A stretch of 64,000 nt of DNA from JAHQVK01 sp036788295. Lineage in GTDB: Bacteria; Myxococcota; Kuafuiibacteriia; Kuafuiibacteriales; Kuafuiibacteriaceae. Within the stretch, counting starts at the first letter, position 1. Every line of letters begins with the position of its first letter. Made by a program: the position numbers and the translations under genes. A model generated the notes under the pieces. That model was not told the DNA's origin and made no database searches. It worked only from the letters and a program-made list of their open reading frames with translations. The DNA is taken from assembly GCA_036788295.1 (NCBI GenBank), contig DAIQNR010000008.1, positions 53,393 through 117,392 on the forward strand, in the 5' to 3' direction. Shown here piece after piece: positions 33,857 through 42,752 of the stretch.

Positions 33857-35395
33857 TCAGCGGACCCGGCGGGCCCGAGGTCCCATCCGAGGGCTCAGCG
33901 TCCGACCCGACTGCTCCGCTCGTCGGAGGCTCCGGATCACCGGGTCGCGCCACGACAGCCCGCTATCGACCGGGTCCGGGTCCAGGGTCGAGAAGGTGAA
34001 GCCGTCCCCGCCGCCGTACATGAAGTCGAGGATGGCCACCCGGTAGCGCCGCTCGGGGTCGATGGGCTCCCCGCGATCGTCGACCACGGTGACCACCTCT
34101 CGGCCTGCCTTACCCTGGCGGAAGGTCCAGGTGAACCCGGCGACCACCGGGTGGTCGATGGTCAGCTGGCTCGACAGCTGGGCCCCGGTCAGCTCGACCA
34201 GAAACACGTTGTTCTCGAACGGCATAACGCTGGTGATGTCACCGAGCGTCACTGGACCTTGGCCCAAGGGCTGGCGAATGGCCCCGTGGTTGAGCATGGC
34301 GGCGTCGATCTGGTCCACGAGCGCCGTCATCCACGCATCGACGATGAACTGCCCGAGCGGTGACTGCTCGAAGTCGCCGACCGGAAGGGGCTGACCGAGA
34401 CGGCCCAAGGTCTCACCGGCGAGCGCGTCGGTGCGGCTCTTCGCGTCGGCCGCGATCTGCTCGAGCGCGAGCAGCGGGGGGTGGGGAGGCGCGTCCCTGT
34501 CTCCGCCCACCTCGACGACCCGCGCGTCCACCGCCTGCACCGCGCGGCTCTCCCGGTCGATCCGGAGGTCGAAGCGGGCGTAGCTCGCCCCGAACGGCCC
34601 TGGATTCACCACCGGGACCGGACCCACCCTCTCCGAGGAAGGGCGGTGGTCCTGCCCGACGACGACCAGGTGGATCGGCACCGACCCCGCGAGCGACTCC
34701 ACCAGCTCGCGACCGACCGAAGGGACGTCGTGAAGCAGCACCACGATCACTTCCGCCCCGGCCGCGAGCATCTGGGGAATTTCCCGCCTCGCGGTCTCCT
34801 CGTAGTCGTCGAAGCGGAGCCCGCGGACGTGTCGGGCCAGCGTGGTCCGAGGGGTGTCCCGAAAGCTGAGACCCAGCACCCCGACCTTGACCCCGGCCCG
34901 CTCGACCACGGTCCACTGCTCGAGGAACGATGGCGAGCCCCCTCCCTCGACCTCGCGCACGTTGGCCGCGAGAAAGGGGAACGTCGCCTCCTTCGCTCGC
35001 TGCTCGAGGACCTCGAGACCGAAGTCGAACTCGTGGTTCGCGATGTTGGCCGCCGCCACCCCGAGCGCGTTGTAGGCCGCCACCACCGGCTCGCCCTTCA
35101 ACATCGTGGACTCCACCGGTCCCGTCCACATGTCGCCGTTGTCGAGGATGATGCTCCGCTCCTCGGGTACGGCGGCCCGCATCGACGCGCCGATGTGGGC
35201 GATACCCCCATAGAAGCGCGGGCTGGAGCGGAGCTGCCGGGGGAGCAGCCAGCCGTGAAAATCGGAGAGGGCAAAAACCGACAGCTCAATCGGGCCCGGG
35301 TCTTCGGTCGGAGGGGGGGCAGGACGCTCCGAAGTGGCCCCAGCGCAGCCGATGAGCGCGAAGGCCAGGGCGAGGTCCGCGGCACGTCGGAGCAT
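33857..35395 (-). CDS. 5'-nucleotidase/UshA-family metallophosphoesterase lipoprotein
   Basis: A 512-residue exported lipoprotein. The lipobox ALIGC gives a Cys near residue 17. The metallophosphatase domain has LSDFHGWLL, the metal-binding GDMWTG, NHEFDFG and VVLLHDVPS. The C-terminal 5'-nucleotidase domain has NHGAIRQPLGQGPVTLGD, DITSVMPFENNV and GGGDGFTF. It likely hydrolyses nucleotides or nucleotide sugars in the periplasm or on the surface. It is divergent from the PRMT-like gene over a 53-base gap and convergent with lexA. Confidence 0.92.
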   Translation of the reverse strand: MLRRAADLALAFALIGCAGATSERPAPPPTEDPGPIELSVFALSDFHGWLLPRQLRSSPRFYGGIAHIGASMRAAVPEERSIILDNGDMWTGPVESTMLKGEPVVAAYNALGVAAANIANHEFDFGLEVLEQRAKEATFPFLAANVREVEGGGSPSFLEQWTVVERAGVKVGVLGLSFRDTPRTTLARHVRGLRFDDYEETARREIPQMLAAGAEVIVVLLHDVPSVGRELVESLAGSVPIHLVVVGQDHRPSSERVGPVPVVNPGPFGASYARFDLRIDRESRAVQAVDARVVEVGGDRDAPPHPPLLALEQIAADAKSRTDALAGETLGRLGQPLPVGDFEQSPLGQFIVDAWMTALVDQIDAAMLNHGAIRQPLGQGPVTLGDITSVMPFENNVFLVELTGAQLSSQLTIDHPVVAGFTWTFRQGKAGREVVTVVDDRGEPIDPERRYRVAILDFMYGGGDGFTFSTLDPDPVDSGLSWRDPVIRSLRRAEQSGRTLSPRMGPRARRVR

Positions 35396-35448
35396 GGCCC
35401 CAGCGGAATAGTCTTTGCCCCGGTGCAGATCAACCGTACGGATCCGCC

Positions 35449-36384
35449 GTGGAGTACTACTTCCTCCGCTACGGAGACCTCGAGCTGCAGCGGCGCATGG
35501 TGAGCGACCGGTGGAGGACGGACGCCTTCGCGGCCGCCATCGCCGAGGTCGTGCGGCCCGGCGACGTCGTGCTCGATGTCGGCACCGGCACCGGGATCCT
35601 GGCCATGCTCGCCGCTCGAGCCGGGGCCCGCCAGGTCTACGGAGTGGACGCCTCCGAGGTGGCCCAGACCGCGGCCAACCTGGTCAAGTCGAACGACCTC
35701 GGGGACCGCGTCCGCATCTTCCGAGGGCCAGCGCAGGAGCTCGAGCTGCCGGAGAAGGTCGACGTCATCGTCAGCGAGTGGCTGGGCCACTTCGCGTTCG
35801 TCGAGAACATGCTCGACGACGTGCTCACCGCGCGGGACCGAAACCTCGTGCCTGGGGGGAGGATGATGCCGTCCCGGGTCGACCTCCGCTTCGCCCCCGC
35901 CGATGACCCGTACCTGTACTATCGGGACGGACCGGGGTATTGGCGTCGGCCGGTCCACGGGCTCGACCTCAGCGCGCTCGAGGCGCTCGAGCTGCGGCAG
36001 GGCCGGGCGACGCAGACCCGAGTAGACCCCAGCGCGCTGCTCGCCCCTGCGGGGCGGGTTCGGTCGGTCGAGATCGCCGCAGCCCACGCCGAGAGTCCGT
36101 TCGGCCGGGTGGACCTCGAGTTCGAGGTCGCGCGGGACGGCGTCCTCTCCGGATTCGTCGGGTGGTTCGACGCCCAGCTCTCGCCGTCGGTGTGGCTCTC
36201 CACCGGGCCGACGGAGCCGGAGACCCACTGGTCTCAGACGTGGTTTCCGTTCACGCCGCGCCCGGTGCGCGCGGGCGAGCGTCTCGAAGTCAGCCTCGAT
36301 CTGAGCCGAGACGAGCACGAGCTGCGCTACCTCAACCTCGACATCCGGCTCGGCGACTCCGGCCAGCGGTACATCATCGAGTGA
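35449..36384 (+). CDS. PRMT-like protein arginine N-methyltransferase homologue
   Basis: A 311-residue class I methyltransferase that follows the eukaryotic PRMT core closely. The N-terminal helix keeps Met17, Asp20, Arg23 and Thr24 at PRMT1-like spacing. Motif I is VLDVGTGTGILAM (residues 41-53). The double-E loop is SEWLGHFAFVENML with Glu110 and Glu119, nine residues apart as in PRMT1. The THW loop is ETHWSQTW (259-261). A beta-barrel-like C-terminal half (FVGWFDAQLS, FTPRPVRAGERL) is present. These are the residues that position target arginine, so activity on protein arginine is plausible. The start is GTG. The substrate is unknown. Confidence 0.85.
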   Translation: MEYYFLRYGDLELQRRMVSDRWRTDAFAAAIAEVVRPGDVVLDVGTGTGILAMLAARAGARQVYGVDASEVAQTAANLVKSNDLGDRVRIFRGPAQELELPEKVDVIVSEWLGHFAFVENMLDDVLTARDRNLVPGGRMMPSRVDLRFAPADDPYLYYRDGPGYWRRPVHGLDLSALEALELRQGRATQTRVDPSALLAPAGRVRSVEIAAAHAESPFGRVDLEFEVARDGVLSGFVGWFDAQLSPSVWLSTGPTEPETHWSQTWFPFTPRPVRAGERLEVSLDLSRDEHELRYLNLDIRLGDSGQRYIIE

Positions 36385-36482
36385 GGGGGTCGCCCGGCGC
36401 CTGAGCAGACCACCCGCGGTAGATGCGAGGGGGTTCGTGGCGAGCGAAGCCCGCGGGGCAGTCGTACGGCGCTCGGTAGAGG

Positions 36483-36998
36483 TCAGGGGCAGGTCTCGGA
36501 GCCGTCGGCGCCTACGGCGACGTCGGGCTTCGGCCCTGGGTCGAAAGCATCCGCTTCGCCCGGTGGGTACGCGAGCGCGAGGACGAAGATGCGCAGGCGG
36601 GGAAAGTTCTCCGCGTTCGAGAATACCCGGAGGTCCGCCGCATCCCAGCCCGCCGCCGGGGGCCGGTACCGAAAGCGGAGGAACGCGTCCTCGGCGCTGC
36701 GGATCGAGCAAGGTGCGGCCTCCGTGCACGGCGAGCCCTCCACCGAGCGAAGCTGCACGATGTCGAACGCGCTCCGGTCGTCGCGCTCCACCGCCGCCCC
36801 CTCGATCCGGAGGGGGTCTCTCCCCCGGTTCGTCAGCTGGAGGTCGTGAAACGTCGCGCTGCCCGCCTCCACCGGGTTGTAGGACAAGCAACGCACGTTG
36901 CTCTCGGGGACGATCTGCGGCCGGTCGAAGGCGATGAGATCGTCTTCGGCGCCGCCACAGGCGACGAGCGAGGCCAAGAGCACCAGGCAAACACGCAT
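36483..36998 (-). CDS. Small lipoprotein, Hydin/ASPM-like beta domain
   Basis: A 171-residue lipoprotein with signal LVLLASLVACGG (Cys near residue 14). Its single beta-rich domain (ATFHDLQLTNRGRDPLRI, then FLRFRYRPPAAG) resembles the immunoglobulin-like choice-of-anchor D/ASPM-SPD2-Hydin fold. Its start lies 1 base after the stop of the PEGA-like gene, making it the last gene of a three-gene minus-strand operon. A disulfide is possible (SPCTEAAPCS). Function unknown. Confidence 0.8.
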   Translation of the reverse strand: MRVCLVLLASLVACGGAEDDLIAFDRPQIVPESNVRCLSYNPVEAGSATFHDLQLTNRGRDPLRIEGAAVERDDRSAFDIVQLRSVEGSPCTEAAPCSIRSAEDAFLRFRYRPPAAGWDAADLRVFSNAENFPRLRIFVLALAYPPGEADAFDPGPKPDVAVGADGSETCP

Positions 36999-36999
36999 C

Positions 37000-38103
37000 T
37001 CAAAACCTCATCGAGGCGCCGCCGACCGCTGGGGCGCCGAAGGCATCGTAGCGTGCCGGGTCGTCGCCGGCGAGAAAGAGCACCAAGGCGGCGATCGCGG
37101 CCACTCCGCCGGTCACGGCCGCGGTCACGGCCAAGGTGTCGAAGGTCTCGATCGCGCTCGCTTCGTCGAGAGATCCGCTCTGAAGACCGAGCGGCGTGTG
37201 GCACCACCGGCCCCCGGCGGTGGCGGCGGCGCACGCCCCCGGATCTCGGGAGATCCAGCCCTGCCCGGCCAGGTCGTCGAACCGAGCATCGGCGATGAGC
37301 GCGAGCGCCGCCCCGGCCCCGAACAGGAGGGTCGAGGCGGCGACGCTCGCCCAGGCCGCTCCTCGGACGGTTTGGGCTCGGTGCTGGTAGTCGGCGACGA
37401 AGGCCTCGCTCGGGACGAGCGCGACCGGCGCGACCGTCGGTTGGCCAGCCTCGAGATCCACCGTGCGGGCCCAGGAGAGAAACCCCTGCTTGTCGACCTT
37501 GAGCTCGTGGGGCCCCATCGGAAGCTCGAGCCGGGAAGGCAAGGGCGTCACCCCGATCAGGCGACCGTCGACCCGAACTTCCGCCCCCAGCTCCCTGGCC
37601 TCGACGAGCAGGAAACCGGTTCGGTCGGAGAGCAGCGGCTGCACCAGGCGGCGCGTCGCCTGCTCCGTCGCGGACAAGAGCGCGCCGGCGTCGTCCGTCC
37701 TCGCCGTCTCCCGGCTGACCGCCTCCGCTCGGCCGATGTCGAGCAGCACGAGGCTGAGAGCGTAGGTGCCCGCGACCTTCGCCACCTCTCCGTATACGAG
37801 GTGGTCCACGCCGAGCGCCCCCCCGATCTCGGCCAGGCACGCCGCGTCCGACTCGCCGGTGCACTGTTGCCGGGTCTGCTCGAGCTGCAGGAGGCGCTTG
37901 ATGTCCTCCCTCGTGATGACGCGAAACACCCGCAGCGCGGCCAGCGAGTTCGAAACCTGGGTCCCGAGCGCGGCTGCGGCGTCGGGGTCCACCCCTCGGG
38001 CCGAGAGGTCCATCACCGCCACCGCGAGGCGCTGGTCGGCCGCTGCCGCCGGGATCGCAGCCAGGAGCGCGGTCACGCCCCACGCCAGTCCCATCTGTCT
38101 CAT
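37000..38103 (-). CDS. PEGA-like envelope protein, paralogue of the 26495 gene
   Basis: A 367-residue exported protein with signal LAWGVTALLAAIPAAAA. A TolB-N/CsgG-like domain follows (RLAVAVMDLSARGVDPDAA). A PEGA beta domain has VRVDGRLIGVTPLP and HELKVDKQGFLS. Two membrane helices lie near residues 275-297 and 330-352. It parallels the 364-residue protein encoded at 26495 in domain order, length and motifs (for example GFLLVEA against GFLRVDA, and DDPARYDAFG against PDPSRFDEFG). Here it is paired with lipoproteins instead of a kinase. ATG 38103 gives the signal; ATGA overlap with the upstream gene. Confidence 0.82.
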   Translation of the reverse strand: MRQMGLAWGVTALLAAIPAAAADQRLAVAVMDLSARGVDPDAAAALGTQVSNSLAALRVFRVITREDIKRLLQLEQTRQQCTGESDAACLAEIGGALGVDHLVYGEVAKVAGTYALSLVLLDIGRAEAVSRETARTDDAGALLSATEQATRRLVQPLLSDRTGFLLVEARELGAEVRVDGRLIGVTPLPSRLELPMGPHELKVDKQGFLSWARTVDLEAGQPTVAPVALVPSEAFVADYQHRAQTVRGAAWASVAASTLLFGAGAALALIADARFDDLAGQGWISRDPGACAAATAGGRWCHTPLGLQSGSLDEASAIETFDTLAVTAAVTGGVAAIAALVLFLAGDDPARYDAFGAPAVGGASMRF

Positions 38104-39398
38104 TCCGAAGTGCCCAAGACCCGCGCCCGGACCGCGGTGAAGGTGAGCGCGAAGGAGTATCCGTCGGCCATGCGGGGCGACCGCGCGCAGCTCCCCGGGT
38201 TGCCTTCGTCCAGCGGGCTCACCTCGCGGCCGGGGCAAGACGGGATCGTCGAGCACGTCGAGCCTCGACCGGCGCCATCGCAGCAGCGATCCACGGTGCC
38301 ATCGCCGTCGAGGTCATAGAGGCACTCTGGGCCGTCTCCGTCGAGGTCGAGGTCGGGCTGGCGGTTCAGGAGGTTCACCATGACATCGACGATGCTGGAG
38401 CCGGCGAAGCCGTCCGGACAGCGGGCGCTCTCGGTTTTGCAATACGGGTTGTCGACCGCGTAGAGCACGTTGATCGGCAGCGCCCCGCCGAGCAGACCAT
38501 CGGTGATGCTGCTGAGGCCGGAATCGAGTCGCCCGCTCATGCGCACCTGCTCGAAGCGAATCACCGGGTGGGGCGGACTTCCAATGCTCAGCGTGAATTG
38601 GATGGGCACCGGGGTGAGCGAACGGAACCGACCCCGCTCGAGCTGGGTGGGAGAGCGAGCCCGAGCCTGCGGGGGAGGGCTGACGAGGCTCGGCCCGCTG
38701 ACGAGAAACTCGCAGCAGCTGTCGCCGCCAGCGGGCACGCTGAAGTTGTTGGCCGGGTACGGGGGATTCTCGGCGTCCTTGGCTCCGTAGACCTTCACGG
38801 TGAACGACTCGTCGAAGCCGGTGTAGGGATCGTCGTCGAGACCGGCCAGCTCGAGCAGCAGCAGAGACTCCCCGCCGAGAAGGCCTTGGCGGATCTGCTC
38901 GTTGGCCTCCGTGGCCAGCGGAGCCAGGGCGTTGTCGATGCATCCGGCGGCGGTGCATCGCCCGTCGATGTCGAAGCCGCGGTCGGCGGGGGCGAGCGCG
39001 ATCGTGTTGACGATGAAGGAGTACCCGCTTCCCGGAGGATCGTCCCATCCGTCGATCCGGCGCGGACCGCCGCCGCGAGGGGCCTCCGCCACCGTTCCTT
39101 CGAAGTCGAGGTTCACCGAGCCGCGGCACCGACCGCTGCCGGAGCAGAACAGGCCGAGCGGACGGCAAGCGCTCGGGTTGTCCCGGCAGGCTGGGGGCGT
39201 TCGGCAGTCCTGGTCCACGAAGCAGTCGCGCTCGCAGCGTCCGGACGCGCGATCGCAGTAGCCGGCGCCCAGGCAGTCGAAGTCGCCCTGGCACGCCCCC
39301 TGGCAGCCGGTGCCCGAAACGGAGGCGGCGAGCGCGGCAGCGAGGCCAGCGGAGAGCGACGTCGCGACCGCCGCGCGGCGCACATGGATCCCAGCCAT
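38100..39398 (-). CDS. Cys-rich lipoprotein with calcium-loop-like repeats
   Basis: A 432-residue predicted lipoprotein (signal ending VSGTGC). A Cys-rich segment of about 65 residues (CQGDFDCLGAGYCDRASGRC) resembles the myxobacterial Cys-rich repeats of secreted proteins. The body is beta-rich. Two Asp-rich loops (LDLDGDGPECLYDLDGDG) look like thrombospondin-type-3 or dockerin calcium sites. It is the first gene of the operon ending at 36483. Ligands and role are unknown; probably cell surface. Confidence 0.82.
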   Translation of the reverse strand: MAGIHVRRAAVATSLSAGLAAALAASVSGTGCQGACQGDFDCLGAGYCDRASGRCERDCFVDQDCRTPPACRDNPSACRPLGLFCSGSGRCRGSVNLDFEGTVAEAPRGGGPRRIDGWDDPPGSGYSFIVNTIALAPADRGFDIDGRCTAAGCIDNALAPLATEANEQIRQGLLGGESLLLLELAGLDDDPYTGFDESFTVKVYGAKDAENPPYPANNFSVPAGGDSCCEFLVSGPSLVSPPPQARARSPTQLERGRFRSLTPVPIQFTLSIGSPPHPVIRFEQVRMSGRLDSGLSSITDGLLGGALPINVLYAVDNPYCKTESARCPDGFAGSSIVDVMVNLLNRQPDLDLDGDGPECLYDLDGDGTVDRCCDGAGRGSTCSTIPSCPGREVSPLDEGNPGSCARSPRMADGYSFALTFTAVRARVLGTSE

Positions 39399-39641
39399 CT
39401 TTGGCAGTGTAGCGGCGACCGGCCGCGGTCGCTACCCGGCAGCCGTCGCCGCTCTTTCCGTCCGCGAGGCCAAAGGCGCCTCGACCGAGTTCGACCGGTC
39501 GGACTCGCTTCCGCTCTCGGTGCGGGCTCGAGACCGCTCGCTTGTCCGGCTGGCCTGGCGGCGCTAGCATCCAGCGCCGTGCGCGCAGGCTTTCGCGGGA
39601 CCATCGGGGCGGTGCCGGCCCGGCATCGGTCGCTCTGCAGG
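39399..39641. other. 243-base divergent gap
   Basis: This stretch separates the two surface-protein operons (minus strand to 39398, plus strand from 39642) and must hold both promoters. I see no clear sigma-70 or sigma-54 consensus. The frame of the plus-strand gene stays open here, with a GTG at 39580 as an alternative start. Confidence 0.5.
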
Positions 39642-40487
39642 ATGCGAATCCTCGGGGCGGCTTTGGCCGGGATGGGGCTCTTGGCGAGCCCGCCGGAGGC
39701 CGACGCTCGGGGGGGCACCGCGGAATGTCGGTCGAACCCATACCTCCCCCGAGCGCGGGACCAGCTCGACCGGCTCGAGTTCGAGCCCGCGGCCCGCACT
39801 CTGCAACGGGCGGTCGAGCACACCCGCAATTGTCGGCAGGACCTCGCCGACATCTACCGGCTGAAGGGCTACATCGACGCGATCAACGCCGAGCGCGAGC
39901 GCTGCCAGCGCGCCTTCGAGATCTTGCTCGCGCTCGACCCGAGCTACGACCTCCCTGCGGAGACCCCCCCGAAGGTCAGGAGCTGCTTCGACGACGCCCT
40001 CGGGGTGCCGGCGCCCCGTCGGAGGCTCTCGCTGGCGCACACGGCCCCTACCTCGGTGGCCCCGAACGCGCCGGTCGCGCTCGTGACCCAGGTCGACGAC
40101 CCCTTGCGGATCGTGGACCAGGTGGAGGTCTACTTTCGACGGCAAGGGGTGGAGGTTTACACCGTCGTCACCTCTCGGTCGGACGACACCGTCACCACCG
40201 TGCTGCCCGCGCTGTCCTTGCCTGCCGATGCCGCCGGGTACGAGGTGGAATACTTCATCCGCGCCGTGGACCGATGGGAGGGGAGCTTGGCGGAATACGG
40301 GAGCCCTCGCGATCCGATCCGCTTCGCGGTGCAGCCGGGCTCGGTCGGGGAGTCGGTGATGAGCTCTTGGTGGTTCTGGGGCGGCCTCGGCGCGCTCGCG
40401 GTCGGCGCCACCGTCGTCGCCGCCGTTCTGGTCGGGCAGGGAGGGGACACGATCCCGCTGAGGTTTCGCGACGGGGGCGCGCTTTGA
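39642..40487 (+). CDS. Exported TPR-like protein with C-terminal membrane helix
   Basis: A 281-residue protein with signal RILGAALAGMGLLASPPEADA. A TPR-like region reads EPAARTLQRAVEHTRNCRQD and FEILLALDPSYDLPAETPPK. A beta domain (DPLRIVDQVEVYFRRQGVEVY, then DAAGYEVEYFIRAVD) and a final helix (WFWGGLGALAVGATVVAAVLVG) follow. This plan (TPR, beta sandwich, C-terminal helix) also occurs in the protein at 61430. It opens the long plus-strand operon to 49038. ATG 39642 is chosen for the signal. Confidence 0.75.
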   Translation: MRILGAALAGMGLLASPPEADARGGTAECRSNPYLPRARDQLDRLEFEPAARTLQRAVEHTRNCRQDLADIYRLKGYIDAINAERERCQRAFEILLALDPSYDLPAETPPKVRSCFDDALGVPAPRRRLSLAHTAPTSVAPNAPVALVTQVDDPLRIVDQVEVYFRRQGVEVYTVVTSRSDDTVTTVLPALSLPADAAGYEVEYFIRAVDRWEGSLAEYGSPRDPIRFAVQPGSVGESVMSSWWFWGGLGALAVGATVVAAVLVGQGGDTIPLRFRDGGAL

Positions 40488-42742
40488 CGGGGCCCGGGTT
40501 CCGCTCGGGGCCCCATCTCGGTTGGCTCGGGCTCACGGCGGGGGCGGTCGCCGCGTGCGGGCCGCCCGGCGCCGACCTCGAGCTCGTCTTCGCCGACGAG
40601 ACCACCCGGAGCCTCGTGACCCAGCTCGTGGTCAGCAGCTTCGAGCCGCTGACCTTCGCCCCCGGAGAGCCGCCCCAGTTTCTCGCCTGCGACCGGGTGG
40701 GTGAGTTTTCGCCCACGAGCGCGGTCCGCACCGAGCTGCTCTCGAGTCGCCCCGGATTTGGTCAGGTTCTGCTCGACAGGGAGGTGCTCCCGTTCTCGGG
40801 CTCGGTGTCCGGTTCGGTGGATCTTCCCCGGCCTGCCGGCAGCGAAGCGAACCCATGGGGGGCGGTGGCGGTCGTCGTGGAGGCCAGGGGCGAGGTCGGC
40901 GCGCAGGACGGGGGCCCGGACCGAGTTGGGGTGCTCGCCACCGGTTGCCTCTGCATGCGCACCCAGGACGGGACCCACCCCGACCGCGCGCTCGACCAGC
41001 GGGTGCGGGAGACCTGTCCACGGCTCGACCCGGCGAGACCTACGCCGCCGGTCCGGCTCGGCCCGGTCCTTCCGGCGCCGTTTCGCCTCGAGCCGTGCGG
41101 AACCGATCGCCTGGTTGGGGCCCGAGGGGGGCGGGCGGAGGCATCGGTGTGTGTGCGGACGGCGGTGTGCGCGCCCGGTCGCGCTGCTCCCGACTGCTTT
41201 TCCTGCGAGGGCGGGTGCACGGAGCTGCAGGACCGGTCGCGGGTCCCGGTGCTGTTCGAGGCGATGGGCGCCCGAGTCCGGACGCCGGTCGTGTTGAGCA
41301 CCCTCAGCGGCCGGGCCTCCACCGTGCTGGAGCTCGACGGTTGCGACGAGACCTTCGAGGTTTCGGTCCGCGCGCTCGGCCGCTCCGACTCCTCGGTGCG
41401 GCTCGCCGGACGGTGCGTTAAACCCCTCGCGCCGATGCGCTGCGGCGGGGATCTCCCCCTCCTCAGCCAGCAGGTGGAAGGGCTCGGCGCCGTTCCTGGC
41501 TCGCCGGGATTGGTGGCGGTGGTCGCGCGAGAGGGAGACTCGGGTGGCTGGCTCCGGCTCATCGAGGTCCCGAGCGGAAGGCTGGTCGCCGAGCACCGGT
41601 TCGAAGAAGGCGTTCCCCGGACCGTGCTCGGCTTCGAGCTCGAGCCTGGCCGAAGCGCGCTCGCGGTTGCGGTCGCCGTCCAGCGGTCCATGTCGGTGGC
41701 GGTGTTCGAATGGGACGGGGCGCGCCTCACTCCGCGCGCCGCGCTGGCCGGGACCTGCCCGAACTGGACCTGCGGCTCCCTCGAGCCGTGCGACGGTTCG
41801 TGCGTCAGCATGGACGAGGTATGCGGAGGACCGATCGTCCCGTGGTGCGTGCTCGACCGCGCCACCGAGGCCTGCCCGTCGCCGGCTGGGTGTGAGTGCG
41901 ACATCAACGTCGGCTTCGGGGCTCGGCTGACCTTGCGCGCGGCCGACATCGATGGCGACGGGCGCGCCGATCTCACCGCGAGCAGCTCGAGCGATCTATC
42001 CGTGCTCTCGTGGCTGAGCTCCCGCGCCGACCCTGGCGAGATCTTCTCGGCCGCGGGCTGCCGGTGCGGGCGCTTCGGCAGCAACCCGCTCGGCTTCGAC
42101 ATCGGAGACATCGGCGGTCCCCCTGGGGGCCTCGACTTCGTCATCGGGGCCAGCCAGGGGAGCTTCGCCAGCTACGGTCGCCCCGAGCCGGGGGGAGCCA
42201 TCCACAGCTGCGGGCCTCGGGGTCGGTTTGGGGACATCAGGGTCATCCAGGACATCAGAGTGGGACATTTTGGGTGCAACCCCCAGCTCGACCCGGGCTG
42301 CCTCGCCGACACGGCGATGATCGCCACCAGGCAGGGCGTGAACGCGGCGGACGAGATCCAGCCGGTGCGGGTGGTGTTCGGGCGGTCCGATCCGCTGTCG
42401 GACATCGAAGATCTCTTCGGCACCACCGGGACCCACACCCTGCTGCCCGGCTACGCCCTGCGGCTCGAGGTGGCGGACGTCAACGGCGACGGGCACGATG
42501 ACCTGGTCGGCCTCGCCCCGCGTTCCTCGGTCTGGCTCGGGGGATCCTTTGGGGGGCTCGGGGTGGGCCAGGAGATTGAACTGTCGTCCTGCGAGGCGAG
42601 CCCAGAACCCACCGGGACCTGCCAGCCACTCAATGACTTGGCGATCTCGGATGTCGATGGGGACGGCCAACTCGACCTCGTGATCGTCTGCAACCCTTTC
42701 AGCGCGAATTCGAGTCTCCGATGGTTCGGCTCGGGGGGCTGA
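40484..42742 (+). CDS. Large Cys-rich FG-GAP-like lipoprotein
   Basis: A 752-residue predicted lipoprotein (signal LGLTAGAVAAC). It starts at TTG 40484, which overlaps the upstream stop (TTGA). No ATG or GTG start is available nearby. Many Cys residues occur in pairs (CTELQDRS, CGGPIVPWC, CECDIN). Three Asp-rich calcium-type loops of VCBS/FG-GAP repeats are DIDGDGRADL, DVNGDGHDDL and DVDGDGQLDL. This suggests a surface beta-propeller stabilised by calcium and disulfides. The following gene has the same build. Function unknown. Confidence 0.8.
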   Translation: MTGPGFRSGPHLGWLGLTAGAVAACGPPGADLELVFADETTRSLVTQLVVSSFEPLTFAPGEPPQFLACDRVGEFSPTSAVRTELLSSRPGFGQVLLDREVLPFSGSVSGSVDLPRPAGSEANPWGAVAVVVEARGEVGAQDGGPDRVGVLATGCLCMRTQDGTHPDRALDQRVRETCPRLDPARPTPPVRLGPVLPAPFRLEPCGTDRLVGARGGRAEASVCVRTAVCAPGRAAPDCFSCEGGCTELQDRSRVPVLFEAMGARVRTPVVLSTLSGRASTVLELDGCDETFEVSVRALGRSDSSVRLAGRCVKPLAPMRCGGDLPLLSQQVEGLGAVPGSPGLVAVVAREGDSGGWLRLIEVPSGRLVAEHRFEEGVPRTVLGFELEPGRSALAVAVAVQRSMSVAVFEWDGARLTPRAALAGTCPNWTCGSLEPCDGSCVSMDEVCGGPIVPWCVLDRATEACPSPAGCECDINVGFGARLTLRAADIDGDGRADLTASSSSDLSVLSWLSSRADPGEIFSAAGCRCGRFGSNPLGFDIGDIGGPPGGLDFVIGASQGSFASYGRPEPGGAIHSCGPRGRFGDIRVIQDIRVGHFGCNPQLDPGCLADTAMIATRQGVNAADEIQPVRVVFGRSDPLSDIEDLFGTTGTHTLLPGYALRLEVADVNGDGHDDLVGLAPRSSVWLGGSFGGLGVGQEIELSSCEASPEPTGTCQPLNDLAISDVDGDGQLDLVIVCNPFSANSSLRWFGSGG

Positions 42743-42752
42743 ACCACGGGCG

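Noticed and set aside
38568..39641. Plus-strand open frame upstream of the TPR-like protein at 39642
   Set aside because: It is antisense to the Cys-rich lipoprotein gene and lacks any signal or domain. The signal peptide begins at 39642.
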